From Klebsiella oxytoca (GTDB lineage: Bacteria; Pseudomonadota; Gammaproteobacteria; Enterobacterales; Enterobacteriaceae), in NCBI RefSeq assembly GCF_009707385.1, contig NZ_CP046115.1:4092001-4156000 (forward strand): a stretch of DNA of 64,000 bases. The letters run 5' to 3'. Below, one piece after another: positions 44,894-54,915 of this stretch; position 1 is the stretch's first letter, and each line of letters opens with the position of its first letter. Made by a program: the position numbers and the translations under genes. The notes below the pieces were generated by a model. The model saw only the letters and a list, made by a program, of their open reading frames with translations, ran no database searches and was not told the origin of the DNA.

Positions 44894-45994
44894 TCAGTTA
44901 TATTCCAGCGCAAAAGTCACCATGCTATTGGCGGTGCCGGCGGTTACCGCCTCATCGGTCTGCACGTACTGGGCATTAAAGTTGATATTTTCTGCGCTGC
45001 CGGCATGGCTGGCGTTAATTCGTTTTAGTACCGGCAAGTTGCTGGCCTCATTGATTTTAACGCTGGTGCCGGCAGCGGGTGCCGGGGCGCTGTTATTGCC
45101 GTAAGTGAGCCGGACGCCTACCCCGCTGGCAGAGGCGTTTTCTTTGCTCAGCGCCAGGGTATCTGTGGTCCCGGTTTGCGTCGTCACGCCAAAAAAACCG
45201 ATGCGGATATCGGTCGGCGTTGAACAAAAGACCGGGATAGAAAAGCTTCGCGCGCTGCCGCCGACGGTGTTTTTGCCTTTGAATTCCGCCTTATTGACCG
45301 TCCCGAGGTTTACGTGAATGTTTGCGCTCGAAACCTGACAGCTGCCGCTGCTGCCAATATCGACGTTCAGCGCGGCCATATCGAGAGTGACCGGCGGGCT
45401 GGCGACATAATCGGCGCCGCTGCCGGCCCGCTGCTGAATAGTGAGCTCACCAATCTGCGGCTGCGCCGGGACATTAGCGTGGTTGCCGCTGACCAGGGTA
45501 ACCTCTCCGGTCTTATAAAACGTCACCAGCACTTTCACCGCAATCTGCTGCTGCGCCAGCAGAGCGGCAATCTCATTGCTATCGCACACCGTCACCGACT
45601 CCGCGCCCCCGGCAGCATGATTACCGTCAATTGCGCGAACAGGTCCGCCGTTGCACTGGAAGCCCAGCGAGTAGCCTATACCGTCCAGCGCCGAGGGAAA
45701 CACGTGCTGACCGTTAATCGACAGCGCCGATGATGCAGTTTTAAGCTGCCGGTACACCAGGCGCTTAGCTACCGCTTTCGGTAGCTGAAGGTCGCAGGAG
45801 AAACGAATCCCGCTACCGTTATCCGCCATCATGCTGGTCATCTGCGAATTCAGCGGTAGCGTAGGCAGGTACTTGATATTCTGGACGTTAACGGTCATCT
45901 GGCCGATATCACCTTTGCAGGTTTCCGCCCGGCTGCCGTGGCTATACATTCCCGCCATCAGCAGTAATAAAAACGATATTATGCGCAAAATCAC
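44894..45994 (-). CDS. Fimbrial tip adhesin
   Basis: A 366-residue secreted protein with a signal peptide ending near SRA-ET. The N-terminal half would be the receptor-binding lectin domain. The C-terminal part (from about 200) is a pilin domain with the paired cysteines and the end VTFALEYN, which is the donor-strand-accepting beta-zipper motif of fimbrial subunits. It is the last gene of the four-gene chaperone-usher operon, the usual place for the adhesin. The receptor cannot be predicted. Confidence 0.88.
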   Translation of the reverse strand: MILRIISFLLLLMAGMYSHGSRAETCKGDIGQMTVNVQNIKYLPTLPLNSQMTSMMADNGSGIRFSCDLQLPKAVAKRLVYRQLKTASSALSINGQHVFPSALDGIGYSLGFQCNGGPVRAIDGNHAAGGAESVTVCDSNEIAALLAQQQIAVKVLVTFYKTGEVTLVSGNHANVPAQPQIGELTIQQRAGSGADYVASPPVTLDMAALNVDIGSSGSCQVSSANIHVNLGTVNKAEFKGKNTVGGSARSFSIPVFCSTPTDIRIGFFGVTTQTGTTDTLALSKENASASGVGVRLTYGNNSAPAPAAGTSVKINEASNLPVLKRINASHAGSAENINFNAQYVQTDEAVTAGTANSMVTFALEYN

Positions 45995-46006
45995 CTCAGT
46001 TCAGAG

Positions 46007-48550
46007 CTACTGACAGAGGCCAGAAACGGTTTTTACCGGACTCTGCCCCTGCTGTACGGTATCGGTAAGCTGGAAATGCAGGGCGCATCTCCGTGAGATA
46101 TTGTCAGCGTTCCAGGTAACATCAAGCGTTCCCTGCTGCGGAATGCCGCTCAGATACACCTGTCCGCTATCGGCCACCATGCCACCGGGAGCCGTCCCCT
46201 CGTCATCCTCAGCCTTACGCAAGCGGACGCTGGCGCCAAACGGCAGGGGGCCACGGCTATCGCTCAGGGTAAACAGCACGCGATTACCGATATGGGTCTG
46301 ATAAGTGGCCTGTACCACCGCTCCGCCGCCGGGGATCACCGTCTGTCCTTCCAGTTCAACATCGGCATCATCGGCCAGCGATTCGGTATCCAGCGTAATG
46401 GTGTTTTTGCGATAGGCCGTCAGCGAGGGCACCACTGCATAGCCCCGCCAGTCGGTGTGCACGTTGCTGCCGTTCTGAATCGCCACATCGGCGGCACCCG
46501 GCGCACGTACGATGGCAAAACTTTCGCCGACGGTTTGCCCCAGCGTCACGCCATGGCGATGGGCGACAATAGAACCCGATGCTCCCCAGGTAAGCTGGTG
46601 GCTGGCGCTATCGCGACGATAGCCGAGCTGCGCGGTTCCGTAGCCACCGTGGTAATCCAGCGATGCGCTGCTGTTGCTACCCTGGCCGCCGTTAGAGTAG
46701 CCCTGCTGAAGGGAATAATAGAGATTTGGATTACGCGGGATCGAACCATACAGCGATGCCTGCTGCGAGGTGCGCCCGTTATTATCGGAGGTCGTGCTAT
46801 AGCTAATCGCGCTTCCGGCAAGCGGACCGCCAAGCGGAATACTGAGGTTGAAGGAGCACGAACGATCGGCTTTTTGCCGATCGGAGGACCGGGTGTAGTA
46901 ATACCCCACGCCCCACGAAACGCCTCGCCAGGCGCTGTAAAATCCGAGGTGCAGCGTCTCGTCGCGGTTTTGTCGGTGCCAGTACTCCTGCGACCAGGCG
47001 GAAATCGCCAGGCTACTCACACCGCCAAACGCCTGCGATACGGAGACCTCCTCACGGCTGCGCTTGTTCTCAACCTGCCCGCTGGGGCTCTCAAGCGCAT
47101 TCGCCTCGCTAAAGTCATAATAACCGCCAGAGGAGTAGCGATAGCTGGCGAGGCTAAAGGATGTGCCGGTACCGACAAAATCCTTCTGATACTGTACGCG
47201 CAGCGAGTGTCCCGCCGAGCGTTTTCCTGAAGGCATCGTAGTGTTAGCCCAGGTCACACCGCCACCGAGCGAACCCAGTTCGCCAAAACCCCGCCCGACG
47301 CCCAGCGCCCAGGAGCGGTAATCCTGCGCCAGCTGGCTACCGCCGTAGAGGGTTAACTCCGCCGGTAGCCCATAAAACAACGTCCCCTGCACAAACGTCG
47401 GCGACGGCGCCTGGCTCTGACCCGAATGGTAGCGTCCGGCGCTCAGGCTGAATTTCACTCGCCCTTCGCGTAGCATAAACGGCACGGCTGAAAAGGGCTG
47501 CGTAAAGGTCCGAACCGAGCCATCGCTCTCTTTAACCTCGACCCAAAGGTCGCCGCTTTGTGCCGTCGGATAGAGATCGTTAATCGCAAACGCCCCCGGC
47601 GAGACGAAAGTTTCATAGATAACATAGCCATGCTGGGAGATAGTCACCTTCGCATTACTGTGCGCCATCCCTCGAATCGTCGGAGCAAAACCGCGCTGGC
47701 TATCCGGCAGCATTTCATCATCGGACATCAGCTGCACGCCGCGAAACTGCACGCTGTCAAAAATTTCCCCGGTGGTAAAGGTATCGCCCATCCGCAGCAG
47801 GCTTTTGAGCGACTTCACATCGCGCTGTAGCCAGGTACTTTGCGAATTCCAGCGTCGGGTCCGGTCATATTCCATCGACGATACGTTGCGCAGACGCCAG
47901 GCTCCGAGGTTAACTCCGCTACGTAAATTCAGATAGCTGGAGCGGTTGTTGTCATCCGCCTGCCGGGTCTGCGATCCCGTCAGGTTATAGTTAACAAACG
48001 CCGCCGGGATGCCGTCATCCCAGCGCGCCGGATCAACGTACCCACGGCTTTGCACGTTCATTGCCGCCTGGGGAACACTTAAATTCAGACGCTGGGTGGC
48101 GAAATCAAAACGGCTGCTGGCATCGGGGATATAGCGCTCAATCCGGGTAAACGCCTCCCCTTCATGCAGCGTATTAAACGCCGGGAACGCGCTGACGTTA
48201 ACGCCATATTCCGCCAGCTGCGCCGGGGTTAATTGCGGCTGCAGCGCGCCATTGCTGTCGACAAAAGTCACCTCAGCCTGGGCTATCTCCTGATTATTTA
48301 CCCAAATACTGACTGGATATGTCCCAGGCTGCTGGCCGCCTGATTTGGCAAAATAGTGCAAATCAGCGGTCTTTTGCTGCGGATTGGCAAATTCTAATGC
48401 CGCTGGGTCAAAGTAATCATCCGCCTGCGCAATGCTGCTCTGGCAAAGCAGGAAAAGTGCCGTCGGTGCCGTCGCTGATAAAAAAATTCTGCCGGCGTGC
48501 GCAACGATCGCCGAATAACCGGAAGTGATACCAGAAGCGTTATTTTTCAC
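46007..48550 (-). CDS. Fimbrial outer membrane usher
   Basis: An 847-residue usher of the FimD/PapC family that threads subunits through the outer membrane. The mature N-terminus has FDPAALEFANPQQKTADLHYFAKSG, the chaperone-binding domain. The plug-domain and barrel signatures RGFAPTIRGMAHSNAKVTISQHGY and GAFAINDLYPT are clear. The C-terminus carries the two plug-like domains with paired cysteines. It lies 12 bases upstream of the adhesin gene in transcription order and 26 bases after the chaperone. Confidence 0.95.
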   Translation of the reverse strand: MKNNASGITSGYSAIVAHAGRIFLSATAPTALFLLCQSSIAQADDYFDPAALEFANPQQKTADLHYFAKSGGQQPGTYPVSIWVNNQEIAQAEVTFVDSNGALQPQLTPAQLAEYGVNVSAFPAFNTLHEGEAFTRIERYIPDASSRFDFATQRLNLSVPQAAMNVQSRGYVDPARWDDGIPAAFVNYNLTGSQTRQADDNNRSSYLNLRSGVNLGAWRLRNVSSMEYDRTRRWNSQSTWLQRDVKSLKSLLRMGDTFTTGEIFDSVQFRGVQLMSDDEMLPDSQRGFAPTIRGMAHSNAKVTISQHGYVIYETFVSPGAFAINDLYPTAQSGDLWVEVKESDGSVRTFTQPFSAVPFMLREGRVKFSLSAGRYHSGQSQAPSPTFVQGTLFYGLPAELTLYGGSQLAQDYRSWALGVGRGFGELGSLGGGVTWANTTMPSGKRSAGHSLRVQYQKDFVGTGTSFSLASYRYSSGGYYDFSEANALESPSGQVENKRSREEVSVSQAFGGVSSLAISAWSQEYWHRQNRDETLHLGFYSAWRGVSWGVGYYYTRSSDRQKADRSCSFNLSIPLGGPLAGSAISYSTTSDNNGRTSQQASLYGSIPRNPNLYYSLQQGYSNGGQGSNSSASLDYHGGYGTAQLGYRRDSASHQLTWGASGSIVAHRHGVTLGQTVGESFAIVRAPGAADVAIQNGSNVHTDWRGYAVVPSLTAYRKNTITLDTESLADDADVELEGQTVIPGGGAVVQATYQTHIGNRVLFTLSDSRGPLPFGASVRLRKAEDDEGTAPGGMVADSGQVYLSGIPQQGTLDVTWNADNISRRCALHFQLTDTVQQGQSPVKTVSGLCQ

Positions 48551-48576
48551 AATATCCTGACCAGGCGAAGCAAAAA

Positions 48577-49236
48577 TTACTGTTGCGCGTAATCCGTAAT
48601 ACCACCGAAATCATTAATAGCGCGCCATTTAACTACTCCGGAATGATTAATCGGCCACTCTTTATAGGTGAGAGGGCCAATCATACCGGGTTCAGGAATT
48701 TCCTTAGCGCCAACAGAAATAACAAAAAAAGAGACGAAGTAAGGTGTTGGATTTTGGGCAACCAGCTTTGAACCCTCAACTTTAAATCTCAGCTTGCGCC
48801 ACGCCTCGGCAGGTTCACCAGCAAGGCCATCAGGACGATAGAAAATCTTAAACTTTGATTTAATATTGACCTGAAGCTTGTTCGCTTCATCTTTTTTGCT
48901 GGGAGCAATACTTTTTACATTGAGCCAAAAAACGGACTCACGATCCGCAGGCAGCGTTCCGCCGATATAATTAATGCGCAATACGTTCTGCTGTTCGGGA
49001 TCGAGTCGAAATAACGGCGGCGTAACGATAAACGGCACCCGACTTTTATCGTTTGGCCGATAATTCTCTACCCACGATTGCACCAGATACGGTGAATGGG
49101 TATCTGCGTTAGTCACCGATATTGCCGCTTCACGCTTCCCTTCCTGATAAATAACACGGGTCCCACCCGTGACAATACCGGCCTGTGCCGCAGCGGATAA
49201 CGCTGACAGGGCTATCGCGGCGATTGTTCGTTTCAT
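48577..49236 (-). CDS. Periplasmic fimbrial chaperone
   Basis: A 219-residue PapD-like chaperone with a signal peptide ending in AQA-GIV. The family motifs are present: RVIYQEGKREAAISVTN, the VPFIVTPPLFRLDPE strand with NVLRI and the Ig-like C-terminal domain. It donates a strand to each subunit until the usher takes over. I chose the ATG at 49236; a GTG two codons upstream (49242) also exists. Confidence 0.93.
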   Translation of the reverse strand: MKRTIAAIALSALSAAAQAGIVTGGTRVIYQEGKREAAISVTNADTHSPYLVQSWVENYRPNDKSRVPFIVTPPLFRLDPEQQNVLRINYIGGTLPADRESVFWLNVKSIAPSKKDEANKLQVNIKSKFKIFYRPDGLAGEPAEAWRKLRFKVEGSKLVAQNPTPYFVSFFVISVGAKEIPEPGMIGPLTYKEWPINHSGVVKWRAINDFGGITDYAQQ

Positions 49237-49389
49237 AATCACTACCGTCCGGGATTAATAAAGCGGGTAATATCATCCGGGATGGATGACCACGCGTTAC
49301 TCAATATGCTGCCCGTATTTCAGCCGGATAAGAGCGGGTCCCCGGCCTACGGAACCATGAATTCATCAGCTTTACCCGCTTTAAAGGGA

Positions 49390-49986
49390 TTAGTTGTAAA
49401 CCATATTGAAGTTAGCTGTACCGTTAGCTGAACCGGCGGAAACCGCGCTGGTCGAGACATAGTCAGCAAAGAATTCCAGATCGGCCGTCCCTGTAGCCGC
49501 TCCGCTCGCGCCGGCGGTAACGCCGTGGGCGTGTGATACAGCGCCGAGATCAACCGGCGTCGACTTGTCGTCTTCGTACAGTTTTATCGCCACCCCGCTC
49601 GCGGTACCGTTAATCGCCAGCAGGTCACTATTGTTGGTATCGCGGGTACCGTCAAACAGTACCGAGACGGAGGTAACGGTGGAAGGGCAATCTTTCACTT
49701 TGATGTGGAAGGAAGTTTTAGTCGTTTCAGAACCGGCTCCGGTAAAATAGCTGCTCGCCCATTTCCCCAGATCGACGCTTTGATTCGCGCTGGTGCTATC
49801 AACATTACAGGAGGAGTCGGTAATGGAGCCGGTAAACTCTACCTGGCCGCCCGTTCCCTGGGTTCCCGCACTGGAACCTGGATTGACGGTCATTGCCGAG
49901 CGCGCCGGTTGCGAAGGACTGGATAATACGGTACCGGACACCAGAGCACCGACAAGCATTGCCATAATACGAAATTGCGTCTTCAT
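49390..49986 (-). CDS. Major fimbrial subunit
   Basis: A 198-residue pilin with signal peptide (cleavage near LSS-PSQ) and the typical VEFTGSITDSSCNVD start, a second cysteine in VKDCPST, and the end GTANFNMVYN, which is the beta-zipper motif. As the first gene of the operon, and separated from the chaperone by 153 bases, it is probably the shaft subunit. The ATG at 49986 begins MKTQFRIMAM; an upstream in-frame start at 49998 adds four residues. Confidence 0.9.
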   Translation of the reverse strand: MKTQFRIMAMLVGALVSGTVLSSPSQPARSAMTVNPGSSAGTQGTGGQVEFTGSITDSSCNVDSTSANQSVDLGKWASSYFTGAGSETTKTSFHIKVKDCPSTVTSVSVLFDGTRDTNNSDLLAINGTASGVAIKLYEDDKSTPVDLGAVSHAHGVTAGASGAATGTADLEFFADYVSTSAVSAGSANGTANFNMVYN

Positions 49987-50587
49987 TATTAATCTCATCT
50001 CTAACTTATATTTTCTACAGATTGAGCACGGAGACTTTAAAAGCCGGGCAAATCTGCGTTTAGTTCCTCCCTGTTAATAATATTCGCGTTCCGTCCGCAG
50101 GACATCAGGAGCAAAACCTGAGCTGCTTAATCAACTATTCAATAAACAGAATGTATGCCGCCGCACGGACAAACCATTTATTAAGTGAATAAATAAATAC
50201 TATCTCGCTCAATTACAAACCGCAATATTTTGTTATGTTAATGAAATGATGTTTTATTTTACATATAAAAATGATATTAAATATACTCTGCAAGTTGTTA
50301 ATTAATACCGCCTAAAATCACGGCACAACAACATCAAAAAGCAACATTAGCCTGTAAAATTTAACAATCACCATAAAATTCAAGCCAATTATTCGGCTAT
50401 CATTTTGTGAGTAACCCATATATTTACGCAATATTAGGATTATTCTTAGATTGGTTTTCATATTATTTTCGTAACCCAATAAACAATAATCAGGCTAATG
50501 ATTTTAAATAAATGGTACTGGGGTTATTTCAAACGGAAGCCGCGGATAATTGCAGGCGAATAACAATCATGATTTCCTGGAATAATA
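49987..50587. other. AT-rich regulatory region upstream of the fimbrial operon
   Basis: No convincing gene lies in these 600 bp, which are much more AT-rich than the genes around them. The length and composition suit an H-NS-bound, regulated fimbrial promoter. I saw no recombinase gene and no obvious inverted-repeat pair of a phase switch. Confidence 0.6.
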
Positions 50588-50618
50588 AACCCGCAATCTG
50601 TGATGACGATTGCGGGTT
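50588..50618 (-). terminator. Terminator after the aldehyde dehydrogenase gene
   Basis: A perfect 11-bp stem AACCCGCAATC/GATTGCGGGTT with a 9-base loop. On the minus strand it is followed by TTTATTATT. Confidence 0.85.
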
Positions 50619-50649
50619 GTTTTCAGCATGAGTAGATAATGGCTGGCGC

Positions 50650-52170
50650 TCAGAACAGACCCAGCGGCGCGGTACCATAGCTCACCAGCAGGTTTTTCGT
50701 CTGCTGATAGGCGCTGAGCGCCATCTTATGCGTTTCACGTCCCACGCCGGACTGTTTATAACCGCCAAATGCGGCGTGCGCAGGGTAGATATGATAGCAG
50801 TTGGTCCACACCCGACCGGCTTTAATGCCGCGCCCCATGCGATAGGCCAGATTGCTATCCCTCGTCCATACCCCTGCCCCCAGGCCAAATTGGGTCTGGT
50901 TCGCAATAGACAGCGCCTCAGCTTCATCTTTAAAAGTGGTGACGCCGATTACCGGGCCAAAGATCTCTTCCTGGAAGCTGCGCATATCGTTATGCCCCTC
51001 AATCAGCGTCGGCTGAATGTAGAAACCGTTATCCAGTTCCGCAGAGATGCTGGCGCGTTCGCCGCCGGTCAGAATCTTACCGCCTTCATCGCGCGCGATC
51101 CTGATATATGAAAGGATCTTATCGAACTGCTGGCGCGACGCCTGCGCGCCAATCATGGTGTCGGTATCAAAGGGATCGCCGCGGCGAATTTGCGCCACCT
51201 TGTCCATAACGCGCGCCATAAAAGGCTCATAAATAGATTCCTGAATCAGCGCGCGAGACGGGCAGGTACAGACCTCCCCCTGGTTAAAGAAGCCCAGAAC
51301 CAGACCTTCAACCGCCTTTTCAATAAACTCTTCTTCGCCTTCCAGCACGTCAGCAAAGTAGATATTAGGGGATTTGCCGCCCAGCTCAACGGTACAAGGA
51401 ATAATGTTTTCCGCCGCGCAGGCCATTATGTGGCGGCCAACCGGCGTGGAGCCGGTAAAGGCGATTTTAGCGATGCGTTTACTGGTGGCCAGCGCTTCGC
51501 CCGCCTCTTTACCAAAGCCCTGCACGACGTTCAGGACACCCGCCGGGAACAGATCGCCGATAATCTCCAGCAGCAGCGTGATGCTAAGCGGCGTCTGCTC
51601 TGCCGGTTTCAGCACCACGCAGTTGCCTGCCGCCAGCGCCGGAGCCAGTTTCCAGGCTGCCATCAACAGCGGGAAGTTCCACGGGATGATTTGACCGACT
51701 ACGCCGAGAGGCTCATGGAAGTGATAGGCCACCGTCGTTTCATCAATCTCCGCCGTACTCCCCTCCTGCGCGCGCAGGCAGCCGGCGAAATAGCGGAAAT
51801 GATCGACCGCCAGCGGCAGGTCAGCATTCAGGGTCTCACGGATCGGTTTGCCGTTATCCCAGCTCTCCGCTACCGCCAGATACTCAAGATTAGCCTCAAT
51901 ACGATCGGCCACCTGCAGCAGTATATTTGCCCGCTCCTGAACCGACGTTTTCCCCCAGCCGTCGGCGGCCCGATGCGCCGCATCGAGGGCGAAGTCGATA
52001 TCTTTGGCATCGGAACGCGGAAACTGACCAATGTTGCTACCGTCGACCGGGGAGGTATTCATAAAGTATTCACCGCCGATCGGCTCGACAAATTTACCGT
52101 CAATAAAGTTACCGTAAGCTGACTTCAGTGAAACCAAAGCGCCCGGCGTGCCAGGATGTGCATAACGCAT
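50650..52170 (-). CDS. aldB: Aldehyde dehydrogenase (AldB/AcoD-like)
   Basis: A 506-residue NAD(P)-dependent aldehyde dehydrogenase, most like AldB and acetoin-system AcoD, which oxidise acetaldehyde and similar aldehydes. The cofactor segment [22 protein letters not shown], the general base in [12 protein letters not shown] and the catalytic cysteine in [11 protein letters not shown] are all present. A good ribosome site (AAGGAG) precedes the ATG. It is divergent from an AcoR-type activator gene and has a sigma-54 promoter, so it is probably induced by its aldehyde or alcohol substrate. Confidence 0.93.
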   Translation of the reverse strand: MRYAHPGTPGALVSLKSAYGNFIDGKFVEPIGGEYFMNTSPVDGSNIGQFPRSDAKDIDFALDAAHRAADGWGKTSVQERANILLQVADRIEANLEYLAVAESWDNGKPIRETLNADLPLAVDHFRYFAGCLRAQEGSTAEIDETTVAYHFHEPLGVVGQIIPWNFPLLMAAWKLAPALAAGNCVVLKPAEQTPLSITLLLEIIGDLFPAGVLNVVQGFGKEAGEALATSKRIAKIAFTGSTPVGRHIMACAAENIIPCTVELGGKSPNIYFADVLEGEEEFIEKAVEGLVLGFFNQGEVCTCPSRALIQESIYEPFMARVMDKVAQIRRGDPFDTDTMIGAQASRQQFDKILSYIRIARDEGGKILTGGERASISAELDNGFYIQPTLIEGHNDMRSFQEEIFGPVIGVTTFKDEAEALSIANQTQFGLGAGVWTRDSNLAYRMGRGIKAGRVWTNCYHIYPAHAAFGGYKQSGVGRETHKMALSAYQQTKNLLVSYGTAPLGLF

Positions 52171-52247
52171 CGCGAATCTCCTTCATGTAGGGTTGAGGCG
52201 CAGCGGCGTATTAGTTTTGTCCGGCGGCTCGCTGCGTCTCCACTCCA

Positions 52248-52264
52248 TTGCAGGGGTTATGCCA
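52248..52264 (-). promoter_or_regulatory. Sigma-54 promoter of the aldehyde dehydrogenase gene
   Basis: Read on the minus strand: TGGCATAACCCCTGCAA. The GG (-24) and GC (-12) are correctly spaced, close to the consensus TGGCAC-N5-TTGCA. The implied start near 52239 leaves about 70 bases of leader before the gene. Confidence 0.8.
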
Positions 52265-52343
52265 CTTTTTTATTAATTAAAAAGACTATGATTTTCAAAA
52301 AATTAGATTATTTACCTATTTTCATAACGCGCAAAATTTCCCT

Positions 52344-52368
52344 TATGTGTCGCGAATCGCAACACATA
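52344..52368. promoter_or_regulatory. Likely activator-binding palindrome (UAS)
   Basis: Arms TATGTGT and ACACATA enclose GCGA-A-TCGC, a 25-bp palindrome with one mismatched pair. Its centre is about 117 bases upstream of the predicted sigma-54 start and about 65 bases before the activator gene. This is the normal place for an enhancer site. Confidence 0.7.
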
Positions 52369-52420
52369 AAAAACCTTATCGCTACAATATTGCAACAAAA
52401 ATAAGACGACGAGGTGTCCC

Positions 52421-54208
52421 GTGCCTGGAAATCCATTTGCCCTGTCGCCAGAGGTGGAAGCAAGCCCGCTGCTGAGCGACTCCTGGTGCCGCAGTCGGCG
52501 CTATGGACTCGACCCCGCCACGCATGACTTCCCTCGCCTGCGCGCCAGCGAACTGGCAGACAGGCTCGCCAGCCATAGCCGTCTGCAAAAGCTGGCTCAG
52601 CCGGTGGTCAATGAACTATCCGGCAAAGTAAATGAACTACAATCCGTCGTGGTTCTCTCCGACGCCAGCGGCCTGGTGCTGCAAACCTTCGGTAATTCGC
52701 ACGCCATGAAGCGTGCACAGCGCCTGGCTTTAGCACCGGGCAACCTGTGGAGCGAAAGCGGGCGCGGGACTAACGCCATTGGCACCGCGCTGGCGATTAA
52801 CGATAGCTGCGAAATCAATGGCCGCCAGCATTTCCTGACCAGCAACCAGAGCCTTTATTGCGCCGCCGTGCCGTTGCAAAGTCCCGATGGCAAAATAGCC
52901 GGAGTACTGGATATCTCCGGCCCGGCCCAGTTTCCGCACGCCCGCACGCTGGCGTGGGTAAAAGGCGCCGCCAGGCAGATAGAGTATCTGTGGGTTAAAC
53001 AAAGTCTCCATCCGCAGCAGTGGCTGATGAGCCTGCATTCTCAACCGGAAAAGCTCGACGGCGTGGACGAACTGTTGCTGATCTTCAGCGATAATATCCT
53101 GATGGCGGCTAACCGGCTGGCAATGCGCGAACTCTCTCTCAACGCCAGCCTGTTCGGCCAAATCACGTTCCAGCAGCTTTTTCCGCAGCTGCAGCAAACC
53201 GCCGTCAGCGTGCCGCTGCCGCTCGCCGTCGGACAGCAGAAATACTATTACCTGCTACGCGCTCCCGCTACCGCCAGCGTGGCGATCGCTTCCCGTCCGA
53301 GCCTCGATTTGCCTTTCTCCAGCCAGCAGGAAGGGGAAAAGCTGCTGCGCCTGCTTAATGCCGGTATCGGGTTATGTATTGAAGGAGAGACCGGATGTGG
53401 CAAAGAGTACGTCAGCCGTCTGCTGCACCGGCACAGCCGCTGGAGCAGCGGTAAATTTGTCGCCATCAACTGCGCCGCCATCCCGGAATCACTGATTGAA
53501 TCAGAGCTGTTTGGCTACCAGCCCGGCGCGTTTACCGGCGCCAATAAAAACGGCTATATCGGTAAGATTCGCGAGGCCGACGGCGGCGTTCTGTTTCTTG
53601 ATGAAATCGGCGATATGCCGTTAACGCTACAAACCCGTCTGCTGAGGATCTTACAGGAGAGAGAAGTCACCCCGCTTGGCGCCAGCCGAAGCTTGCCGGT
53701 TAACTTCGCGGTAATTTGCGCTACGCACCGCAACCTGGCGCAGCGGGTAGCCGAAGGCACCTTCCGTGAGGATCTGCTCTATCGCCTGCGTGAGTTTGCC
53801 CTGACGCTGCCGCCGCTGCGCGAGTGGCCTGGACTGCCCGCGTTTATCCAGCGATTATGGCGCGAACTGGGAGGAGAAAAGCGTCGCATCACGCTGGCTC
53901 CCGAAGTTGTGCAACACCTGGCGACTCAGCCCTGGCCGGGCAATGTTCGCCAGCTGCAAAGCCTGATGAGAGTTTTGCTGGCGCTCGCCGAAGAGGGCGA
54001 AACGCTGGGTATCGATGATTTGCCTCATGAATATCGAACCCCGGCTGTCGCCCATACGCCGTGCGGGCTTCAACAGCACGATGCCCGGCTGATTGCCGAT
54101 ACTCTGGCAAACTATAACGGCAACATCAGCAAGGCCGCACGGGCTTTAGGCATCGCGCGCAGTACGCTGTACCGCCGTGCAGCACGCCGCGGAGACCATG
54201 GCGCATAG
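52421..54208 (+). CDS. acoR: AcoR-type sigma-54-dependent activator
   Basis: A 595-residue enhancer-binding protein. The N-terminal half has a GAF-like sensor region (residues about 60-170, with LQTFGNSHAMKRAQ). The AAA+ domain follows, with Walker A GETGCGKEY near 323, GAFTGA near 369 that contacts sigma-54, and LFLDEIGDMP. The C-terminus is a Fis-type helix-turn-helix (GNISKAARALGIARSTLYRR). It starts with GTG at 52421 behind GAGGTG. Divergent from the aldehyde dehydrogenase gene, it probably activates it, as AcoR does for acetoin genes. Confidence 0.9.
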   Translation: MPGNPFALSPEVEASPLLSDSWCRSRRYGLDPATHDFPRLRASELADRLASHSRLQKLAQPVVNELSGKVNELQSVVVLSDASGLVLQTFGNSHAMKRAQRLALAPGNLWSESGRGTNAIGTALAINDSCEINGRQHFLTSNQSLYCAAVPLQSPDGKIAGVLDISGPAQFPHARTLAWVKGAARQIEYLWVKQSLHPQQWLMSLHSQPEKLDGVDELLLIFSDNILMAANRLAMRELSLNASLFGQITFQQLFPQLQQTAVSVPLPLAVGQQKYYYLLRAPATASVAIASRPSLDLPFSSQQEGEKLLRLLNAGIGLCIEGETGCGKEYVSRLLHRHSRWSSGKFVAINCAAIPESLIESELFGYQPGAFTGANKNGYIGKIREADGGVLFLDEIGDMPLTLQTRLLRILQEREVTPLGASRSLPVNFAVICATHRNLAQRVAEGTFREDLLYRLREFALTLPPLREWPGLPAFIQRLWRELGGEKRRITLAPEVVQHLATQPWPGNVRQLQSLMRVLLALAEEGETLGIDDLPHEYRTPAVAHTPCGLQQHDARLIADTLANYNGNISKAARALGIARSTLYRRAARRGDHGA

Positions 54209-54221
54209 CATCTGCCTTCGC

Positions 54222-54818
54222 TCAGGGGGTAAAGCGCGGCGGTAGCCATGCGAACATACGTCTGCTCACGGCTTCACATAGCAACGTTAAACGACGGCCA
54301 ACGCGCAGCCAGACAAGCTTTGCGATGCAGACGCCCCAGACGGAAACCAACACCGCCCCGACCATATCCAGCGGAAAGTGAACCCCAAGGAAGATTCGCG
54401 CCCAGGCCACCGGCAGCGCCGCCAGCAGCAGAAATATCCCCAACGCGCGCAGGCGCAGCGACAGTAATGCAAAAGCGGCGCTAAACATTACCGTGCCGTG
54501 GTCGCTCGGGAATGAATTATCCGCCGGATGATTTATCCAGGTATGGCCGAGAGGGATCATGAACGGACGCGGATGAAACCACAGCATGGCACAGGCAGCT
54601 CCCAACCCCAGCGCGGTCAGAATGCTCAGGGCACAAAACAGCGCCTGACGATGCCCCTGCCGCCCTCCTGAAAACCACAGCCAGAGCAGAACAGCCGGAA
54701 CCACAAAAATAATTCCGCTCGCCGAAAAACGAGCCAGCGCCAGGATGATTTCCGGGGTACCGGGCGATGCATTCAGCGCTAAAAAAGCGCTTTGATTTAA
54801 CGTTTCCAGTGCGTTCAT
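54222..54818 (-). CDS. PAP2-family membrane phosphatase (YbjG/BcrC-like)
   Basis: A 198-residue integral membrane phosphatase. The three PAP2 motifs are present: FHPRPF, PSDHG and ARIFLGVHFPLDMVG. YbjG/BcrC-type enzymes dephosphorylate undecaprenyl pyrophosphate on the periplasmic side to recycle the lipid carrier for cell wall synthesis. It is convergent with the activator gene, with only 13 bases between stops. The exact lipid substrate is not proved. Confidence 0.88.
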   Translation of the reverse strand: MNALETLNQSAFLALNASPGTPEIILALARFSASGIIFVVPAVLLWLWFSGGRQGHRQALFCALSILTALGLGAACAMLWFHPRPFMIPLGHTWINHPADNSFPSDHGTVMFSAAFALLSLRLRALGIFLLLAALPVAWARIFLGVHFPLDMVGAVLVSVWGVCIAKLVWLRVGRRLTLLCEAVSRRMFAWLPPRFTP

Positions 54819-54915
54819 GGCGATAGCTCGCGGCAGTCATATTACCGTCATTATCGCTGAGCCGGCTTAAGTTACGCTTAACCCGGCGCTAAGAGTCGTC
54901 CTGATTGCGGCCGGT

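Noticed and set aside
46292..47230. 312-codon frame opposite the fimbrial usher
   Set aside because: It mirrors the usher gene, is low in recognisable content, and arises from high GC codon use.
49987..50587. fimS-type invertible promoter
   Set aside because: I found no matching terminal inverted repeats and no FimB/FimE-like recombinase nearby.
51190..52122. 310-codon frame opposite the aldehyde dehydrogenase
   Set aside because: It is antisense to a well-supported gene and has an arginine-rich composition typical of shadows.
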